Positions 58,060 through 64,000 of a DNA stretch of 64,000 nt are shown one piece after another. The notes beneath the pieces are model-generated. The model did no database searches. It saw nothing but the letters and a program-made list of their open reading frames with translations, and had not been told where the DNA came from. A program made the translations under genes and the position numbers. Every line of letters begins with the position of its first letter. Positions within the stretch are counted from its first letter, which is position 1. This stretch comes from Crocodylus rhombifer (lineage: Eukaryota > Chordata > Crocodylia > Crocodylidae): the NCBI GenBank assembly GCA_038503035.1, contig JAVSML010000039.1:558001-622000 (forward strand), given 5' to 3'.

Positions 58060-59150
58060 TTTAAAATATGAAGATGCTTTACAGATAAAGAGATATGGGG
58101 TCAGATTCCCAACTACTCCCAGTGACTGATGCTAAGGAACTATTTATGCTTTCTCAACTTTGGAGTTTTGTTGTTGTTTTTTTTTTTTTTTTGCTGGAGT
58201 GCTCCTGGGTCTAGCGTAGAACAGCTCTGAGCCATACCAGTTGCTGGCAGCCCCTAATGACTGTTTCTGCTCAAGTCACATTCCTCCATGCCCCACTTCC
58301 CTGAAAACACCCACTGTACTGGGGACCTAAAAAGGATGGAATAGGAAGTATTTACTGCTGTGTAAATCCTTAGTGGAATTACAATGGTAATATGACCATG
58401 ATAAAGACTAGGCCTGATAGTACACTTGTGCTATGGTAAAATACAGTGAATGACAGCCACAAACAATCAGTAACTAAATGGTCAGATGAATGAAGACTAC
58501 AGTTACACATGGTAATTAGTTTGCTGAGCGTATGTGTCAATGGTCCCATCATTGTGATGGAGAGCGGTGGAGAAATTATGGACAGGAACAAGTCAGGGGA
58601 AGAAGAGGGAAAGGGAAGGGGACAAACAGGGATCAGAGACAAATGGTGTTGATATAATGAGGCAAAGAGGAAACTAAAATTCTAATAGTGGGATTCAAAA
58701 AAGGGGCAACTGAAAGGCAGCCAGGTGAAACACAGAATACAGGATTTGTGTCCTTGATAGAGAGAAGGCAGACAACATTTTCTTTTATTTTGGAAGAATA
58801 ACACGATGACACTGTGTGTAGGAGGTGGCTCTTACTGAATGGAAATGCTGTAAGTGGAACAATCCTGGCTTTACCCCAGAGGATCTAGTCTAAGAATAAT
58901 GAGGTTACTGTAGGTGCCGTCAGGGTAATCACAGTCCTAAAGAACAAAAGGAAGAAATTACATCTAAAGAGATACTTTGCTAGACATTACAGTTTATATA
59001 TAAACATTTGAAAGCCAAAACATTCCAAGGCTAAATTGTATTAATAATTATTATAAGCAATAATAATTAAAACAATTATTTGCTCTCCTCTTATTCTGTC
59101 CAACTAAATCTCAAAAAATTGCAAACATGAGAACTCTATAATTAATTTAG
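58060..59150. other. stretch without recognisable gene or repeat
   Basis: Unique-looking; a T-run of 15 at 58,178-58,192. Confidence 0.45.
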
Positions 59151-59154
59151 CTGT

Positions 59155-59325
59155 CTATATCCCTGATGAGGTAGGCATTCTTATTTCCACATTACAGAGA
59201 AGGAAACTTGGGTATGGGGAAATTGTAACTTGCCGACAGTAAAACAGGAAGTCTATGACGTAGCTGAACAGAACTCAGATCAAAAGAATTCCAGTCCTGT
59301 GATTTAATCACAAGATCATTTTTTC
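59155..59325 (+). repeat. MIR-type SINE
   Basis: CCCTGATGAGGTAGGCATTC, TTATTTCCACATTACAGAGA, AGGAAACTTGGG, GTAACTTGCCGACAGTAAAA and AACTCAGATC follow the MIR consensus in order, and the copy ends near ATTTAATCACAAGATCATTT. Confidence 0.75.
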
Positions 59326-59329
59326 TCTC

Positions 59330-61365
59330 CTTTACTTTGTAATTTTTGAAAGTTTTTAAAACCATGAGAATTTATAAGGCATGATGTAATAACCTTTACA
59401 TCCCACCCCTGCATAACATATTATATAGGCTCTATGAATTGTGTAGGAATACAATATGTCTAGTATAAAATAACCATCCAAGGTGTGTATTCAACATATT
59501 TCAGCAGGACATGCAAGTATACAGGTCTAAACCTTAAACATGAGTAGAGATTGTTGGGTGCCTTCACAGATGCACTCCATTGGAGATACCTTAAACAAAC
59601 ACCTGGTCTTAAGGAGGAACAGGTCGTGCATGCTCTAAAAACCGGATCTCTCTGGATCTGAAGGTGCTTTCTCCACAAAAAGATCATTGCATTGCCTACT
59701 TTTTAGGCATCTTGTTGCCTAATGGACTCCACAGGGCCAAGTTAGACATCCAGAGATTCTCCATACAGTCAATGGGGAGAATGGGGAGCCTGTGAATGGG
59801 ATCCATAAACACGAGAAGGCTGAGTGAGAAGCCACCTTAATCAGCTGGTAGGAAATGCTGAGAAGATAGGGTTTTAGACCCAGCTTGTCAGAGCATGAGG
59901 CATCTCCCCGTAGCCCAGTCAGCTGTGTATCTCCATTCACAATTCACAGCTATGACCCTCTTATGGAGTTAGGTACTTAAGCTAGCTCTCTCTCACAGCA
60001 AAGGAGAGGGGTGATGACATTCTCTACATGAAAAATTAAATATCCACAGGAAAAGAGACTGAAAGCCTTTCGTGAATCTAGTTCTAAGCCTTCTACAATA
60101 TACCATCTGAGTCACAGCAGGAGATGAACATAAAAGGTAGGGCTTTATTACCACTGTATATTTTGCTTCCTTACCTGTCTTATCATCATACACGCTCTTC
60201 TTTAAAGTTAAATCTCATTCCTCACTGATCCAACAACATTTCATAGGGTCTGATTAATAGTTTTCTGCACTTGGTGTACTTAATACCATGTTTTAATTTG
60301 ATGACAGTCAAATAATATTCTTCTCCTAGCTTGTTAATGACTAGGCAGAATAATGCCTAGTCCCAGAAGAACACTAAGCTCTATGGAAATCCACTTGATA
60401 CCACTTATATTCTGATGTAACACCACTGGTAATAATATGTTGTTTCTCATCTGTCAGCCAGCTTTTTATCCATATTTATTGCATCATTACCCAGACAATA
60501 CTCACCAAGCTCTGTAAAGAATAGTGATGCCAGTTGAAACTCACCCAGTCTCTACAAGCTTTCTGTATGTTGCTGTGCAAAAGCTTTCCGAAAAATCCAG
60601 ATGAACTGCATCCACTTCATTTTCTTTATCTATCTGTCTGTATCTGAAAAAAGCCTATCAAGTTTGTCTGGCAGAAGTGAGTGTTCTCAGGCCCCTTGCT
60701 TGGAAGTGTTAACAGGCCAAATCTATACCTTGCTTGACTCCCCTGAAATCAATGATATTTCTGTAATGATAATTTGGCATTAGAAATTGTATTGCAGTAT
60801 TTTGCCTGAAATTAACATTTGATTTACCCAGAATGTCATGAAATGACATTTAAAATGGGTAATAGTGAAATGGATATAGGAATGCTACAACATGATATGA
60901 AGAGAAGTCCACCATGTTTCAATAATTCCTTGTGAGTGATAATATTAATGTAACACAGCACACTAGGGAAACCCCACCCCACACCATCGCAACTGCAGCC
61001 AATATAATGTGCTGTATTTTGTGTGTGCTTGTATCACATTAGCTCCCAGTGCTAGGATTCCATGCTTACACAAGGAAAAATAACAAGCAGAAGTAAAAAC
61101 TTACAGAAACTCATGGGAACACACCTGTATTCCCTCCCAGTAACTGAGAAGATAATAAGCAATTTTGCTAAAGTGAACAGTTATAACCAATTACCCATTA
61201 TAACCTGTAATCAAGTTGATGGCATCTCTGGTTCACAGTGAAAATATCTTTATTCTTACTTTTCTTCTCACACATCAAATGGGAAAATGTGTTAATTTCC
61301 CACCCCCCTGACTTCTTTAGAGATAAAGCTAGCTAGTTGTCAAGGTACTACCTGAGAGTTGAGAA
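59330..61365. other. stretch without recognisable gene
   Basis: AT-rich. Frames are short. The text around 60,240-60,600 reads like a strongly decayed reversed CR1 reverse transcriptase region (TTCTGCACTTGGTG, CCACTTGATACC, CAGCCAGCTTTTTATCCAT then AAGCTTTCCGAAAAATCC). If so it is too degenerate to delimit. Confidence 0.35.
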
Positions 61366-61547
61366 TCACAGAATCATAGAAAAGTAGGGCTAGAAGGGAT
61401 CTCAGGAAGTTATCTAGCCCAACCCCTGGCCTGAGGCAGGATTGTCCTCAACCATCTCATGTAAATCCATACTAAAACTACATCAACCCTATTGCACAGC
61501 TATAAGACATCGAAATCTGGCAAAGCAGGGGGACAAGCTTGTTAAAA

Positions 61548-61762
61548 GGCAGACAAGGTTCTTTGGGTGAATCTGATATCTTTTATTAGACCAACTTAAA
61601 TAGTTGGAAAACAATTTTAAAGCAAGCTTTCAGGTTCAAAACCCTTCATCAGGCTAAGGAAGTTTCAGCAGTTGCTGTGTGCTCACCAAGATATCAGATT
61701 CACCCAAAGAACCTTGTCTGCCTATGTCTGTAGACCACCACAGCTACAACCTACATCCCTGT
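61548..61762 (+). mobile_element. SINE-like palindromic repeat, copy 2, 13-bp target duplication
   Basis: The arms at 61,548-61,582 and 61,688-61,722 are perfect reverse complements over 35 bp. Between them is TTTTATTAGACCAACTTAAA, an AGTTGG stem and AAGCTTTCAGGTTC. After the right arm the element runs on through TAGACCACCACAGCTACAAC to CTACATCCCTGT. The flanking sequence AAGCTTGTTAAAA (61,535-61,547) recurs as AAGCATGTTAAAA (61,763-61,775), 12 of 13 identical. This is the same family as 5,660-5,953. The duplication length is more like target-primed insertion than a hAT or Harbinger event. Confidence 0.82.
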
Positions 61763-62157
61763 AAGCATGTTAAAATGAGCTTGAGAGATCCAAGAAAGAG
61801 GGCTGTGCCCCCTGCTACAGAGCAGGGTAAAACTCCCACAGTCTGTAAATCTGACCATAGGGTAAAATTTCTTCTTAACCCCAAATGTGATGATCAGTGT
61901 GACCCTGAGCAGAGAGGCAAAACCCTTTAGTCAGACCCTTCAGTCATGGATTTTAGTCCCAGCAGGAGTATTGGCACACCCAAGTAAAAATCCCCAACTT
62001 TTGCTGCAGCCAGGACCTCATGTTTCTGAGGAAGGTGAATGAATCTTCTGATGTGTGTAGCAACAGGAGGGGGGAAAGTTCTCACAGACCCATGTGGCAG
62101 CAAGCAAAACCCAGAAGCATGGGAAATATGCATAGCAGGGCATAGCTGTAGCTACTC

Positions 62158-62715
62158 TTAGATCATCCCTGACCAATGCTTATCCAACCTCTTCTTGAAC
62201 ACCTCCAATGATGGAAAATCTGCAACTTCCCTAGACAATTTGTTTGACTGCCTTGGTGCTCTAACAGTGAAGAAGCATTTTCTGATACCCCATCTAAACT
62301 TTCTTTGCTCCAACTTGAAGCCATTGGTCCACACTCTGCTCCTGGCAGCAAAGGAGAAAAAGTATTCTCCCTCTTCTTTATGACAGCCCTTCAGATATTT
62401 GAAGACTGCTATCATATCCCTTCTTAAGGACCTTTTCTGCAAACTGAATATGCCCATTTCCTTCAGCCTCTCTTCAAATGGCTTGCCTTCCAATCGCTTT
62501 ATAATTTTTGCCACCAACCTCTGGACCCTGCATCTAACTTCTCTTTTTAAACTGTGGAGCCCAAAACTGCACACAGTATTCCAGATGAGGCCTAAGCAGT
62601 GCAGAACAGAGATACTATCACCTCCTCTGCTTCTACTGATGCAGCCCAAGATCTCATTTTCATTCTGTGCAGCTGAGTCACACTGCAAACTCATATTGAG
62701 CCTGTCATCCATCAA
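62158..62715 (-). pseudogene. CR1 ORF2 C-terminal remnant, 185 codons open
   Basis: This minus-strand frame reads DDRLNMSLQCDSAAQNENEI, then IKRLEGKPFEERLKEMGIFS, LQKRSLRRDMIAVFKYLKGC, WTNGFKLEQRKFRWGIRKCF and REVADFPSLEVFKKRLDKHW. This is the standard C-terminal end of CR1 ORF2. In the middle (around GLIWNTVCSFGLHSLKREVR) the frame departs slightly from the family pattern. The open length in an old copy is probably chance survival. It is separated from the reverse transcriptase core by further frameshifts and by the LTR insertion. Confidence 0.85.
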
Positions 62716-62984
62716 AACTTCTAGATCCTCTCTGCCATATTGCCATCCAGCCAGTTATCACCCATCTTGTACTTGCATTTTTGATTAATCTTCCTGAGGT
62801 GTAGCATCTTGCATTTGTCAGCACTAGACTTCATTCCTTTAGTTCCAGCCTAGCTTTCCAATCTAACAAGATCCTGAATTGCGCTCCCATCCTCCAGTGT
62901 GTTTGCAGTTCTTCCCAGTTTCACATCTCCTGCAAATTTGCACAAGAAGCTCTTCATTCCAGCATCTAAAATGCTAATAAGCAT

Positions 62985-63652
62985 TGTGACCTCCAGGTTT
63001 CGAATAGCCACTCTCAGGCACCTTTCACTTCGGTGGTAACCGTCAAGCGCCTTACGGACTCATATTGTTGCACAAGTAGATGTCTTCCTCCCGAGTCTCC
63101 AACCCCGTACTCGCCTTCAGTATTCCCTCTCACAAGCTCATCAATCCAGCTGGGGTCTGACAGCAATATCCACCCTGACTGTAAACCCCCTCCAGCTCGC
63201 CCAGGGTCTTCTTCCCCCTGACGTGGCTTCCTCCGTGCCCTGTCATCCCTGCACTCCCACCTGGGGTCAGCTCTGTCTCCGGGTGCCACTCCAGTGATGT
63301 TTCCGGCCGGCGTGCCTGTTGCTCCTTTGCTGTCCCATGAGGGCTCCTGCCAGGGTGCTCCGCCCAGTCCTGTCAGCATCTGTCCCTGCTTACCCGGCTC
63401 CACAGGTCCCGCGGGCAGAGTCCCTTCTGTTGCCAGCGTCGTCTGCATCTCCTTCCCCATGCCATCCACCCCCTCTGGGGCATTGGCTGCCATTTTTATC
63501 CCTGCTGGCCAGCGCCTGATGCTGACATCACCGCCCGGCCATAATTGAATAAAAAGGCAGCTGACAAGCCACGGGGGCTCTTCCTTCCGCCCTTCACATA
63601 TCATGCCCTGAGCTGCTGGTAAATATCTCCCATTACTTTGTCGCCTGGGACA
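62985..63652. mobile_element. solo LTR, CpG-rich, inserted in CR1
   Basis: The insert starts TGTGACCTCCAGG and ends CGCCTGGGACA, the TG...CA form of an LTR. The host pentamers AGCAT (62,980-62,984) and AGCAC (63,653-63,657) flank it. Removing the insert and one pentamer restores a continuous CR1 reading frame, so the boundaries are firm. At 668 bp it contains about 27 CpGs by eye, against about two in the 825 bp of CR1 before it. AATAAA at 63,548-63,553 would be a polyadenylation signal if it reads on the plus strand. GGATAAAAATGG near 63,500 would be a TATA-like box if it reads on the minus strand, so orientation is open. No internal retroviral genes are present. Confidence 0.78.
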
Positions 63653-63870
63653 AGCACGTTAAACACAGTTGGGTCCAGGACAGACCCCTGTGGGACTCCA
63701 CTCCACTCAAAGTTTCCTGCCATTCTGATATGGATCTATTTATAACTACCCTTTGCTTGCAGCTATTGAGCCAGTTGTTTGTTCACTATGTAGTAGTTTT
63801 GTCTTGCCCAGATTTCTCCAATTTGTTTATGGGAAGTTCATGTGGGACTTCATTTTCCTAGGAATGCCAG

Positions 63871-64000
63871 AGATTTATCATGTGATTTGGGGGAATCCAG
63901 ATCATGTCCCTGTGACACAGATACCCCATCTAATGTTGGATGATTGGAATAACTCCCAATCTTGTACAGGGGGTACACGGTTTACTACAATAATATTTAT
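63871..64000. other. window end, nothing recognised
   Basis: Short remaining stretch; it may be further decayed CR1 but no phrase is clear. Confidence 0.3.

Larger units (their letters stand above)
61367..63870 (-). mobile_element. old CR1 LINE with long 3' UTR, minus strand, twice interrupted
   Basis: The 3' end lies at 61,367 (CACAGAATCATAGAAAAGTA on the plus strand). A 3' UTR of roughly 0.5-0.6 kb follows (61,367-61,534 and 61,776-62,157), with phrases such as AAATTTCTTCTTAACCCCAA and ACCCTGAGCAGAGAGGCAAA. ORF2 sequence then runs from 62,158 up to about 63,870. It is cut by a SINE-like repeat at 61,548-61,762 and by an LTR at 62,985-63,652. The LTR separates the VPQGSVLDP region from the region that encodes CKFAGD, a decayed catalytic motif. 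It is 5'-truncated. Confidence 0.85.

Noticed and set aside
1..64000. CRISPR arrays, bacterial operons, phage or plasmid features
   Set aside because: None seen; the repeat content is that of a vertebrate nuclear genome.

Overview
This window is vertebrate nuclear DNA with no recognisable protein-coding gene, tRNA, rRNA or bacterial-type feature. It is most likely from a sauropsid, and a crocodilian fits best. The reasons are several CR1 LINE copies, many with the sauropsid-type 3' end that repeats ATTCTATGA-like units; eroded MIR-type SINEs; and a dense set of small non-autonomous DNA transposons (hAT-like with 8-bp target duplications, and others with GGG...CCC ends and 3-bp duplications). 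The species call is an inference from repeat content. A turtle is the main alternative. The window is intergenic or lies inside a very large intron; the sequence cannot say which. Open reading frames longer than about 100 codons mostly fall in CR1 remnants, in GC-rich transposon interiors or across the N gap, and the remainder show no recognisable domain.

Layout. 1-4,970 is AT-rich single-copy-looking DNA with one C-rich block. 4,970-9,830 holds a GGG/CCC-ended element, a palindromic SINE-like repeat, a 1.2-kb TIR element with an internal palindrome array, and a tRNA-like repeat. 9,870-22,700 is mostly unique DNA with four hAT-like or GC-rich elements, one MIR and a second tRNA-like repeat. 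22,700-38,500 is the CR1-rich section: six copies in both orientations, including a minus-strand copy of about 2.1 kb that keeps most of its reverse transcriptase, mixed with hAT-like elements and a striking 29-bp hairpin. 38,500-50,080 has GC-rich elements, a three-level nest of DNA transposons inside a MIR, and two foldback elements. 50,080-55,810 is GC-rich, contains a 400-base assembly gap, and includes a roughly 2-kb element that split a MIR with a clean 3-bp duplication. 55,810-61,365 is quiet. 61,367-63,870 is an old minus-strand CR1 with a long 3' UTR, cut by a SINE-like repeat and by a CpG-rich solo LTR.

The best evidence here is insertion archaeology. In several places the host repeat resumes exactly across an insertion, so the boundaries and target duplications can be read directly. 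These sites are 42,824-43,943 and 53,001-55,058 in MIRs, 61,548-61,762 and 62,985-63,652 in CR1, and 22,756-22,964 in another repeat. The order of events at each can be inferred. I found no convincing previously undescribed functional system. The most unusual objects are the SINE-like repeat with a perfect 35-bp inverted repeat and a 13-bp target duplication, the CpG-rich LTR nested in old CR1, and the near-perfect hairpin at 27,698. Repeat boundaries are read by eye and may be off by a few to tens of bases unless a target duplication is given.
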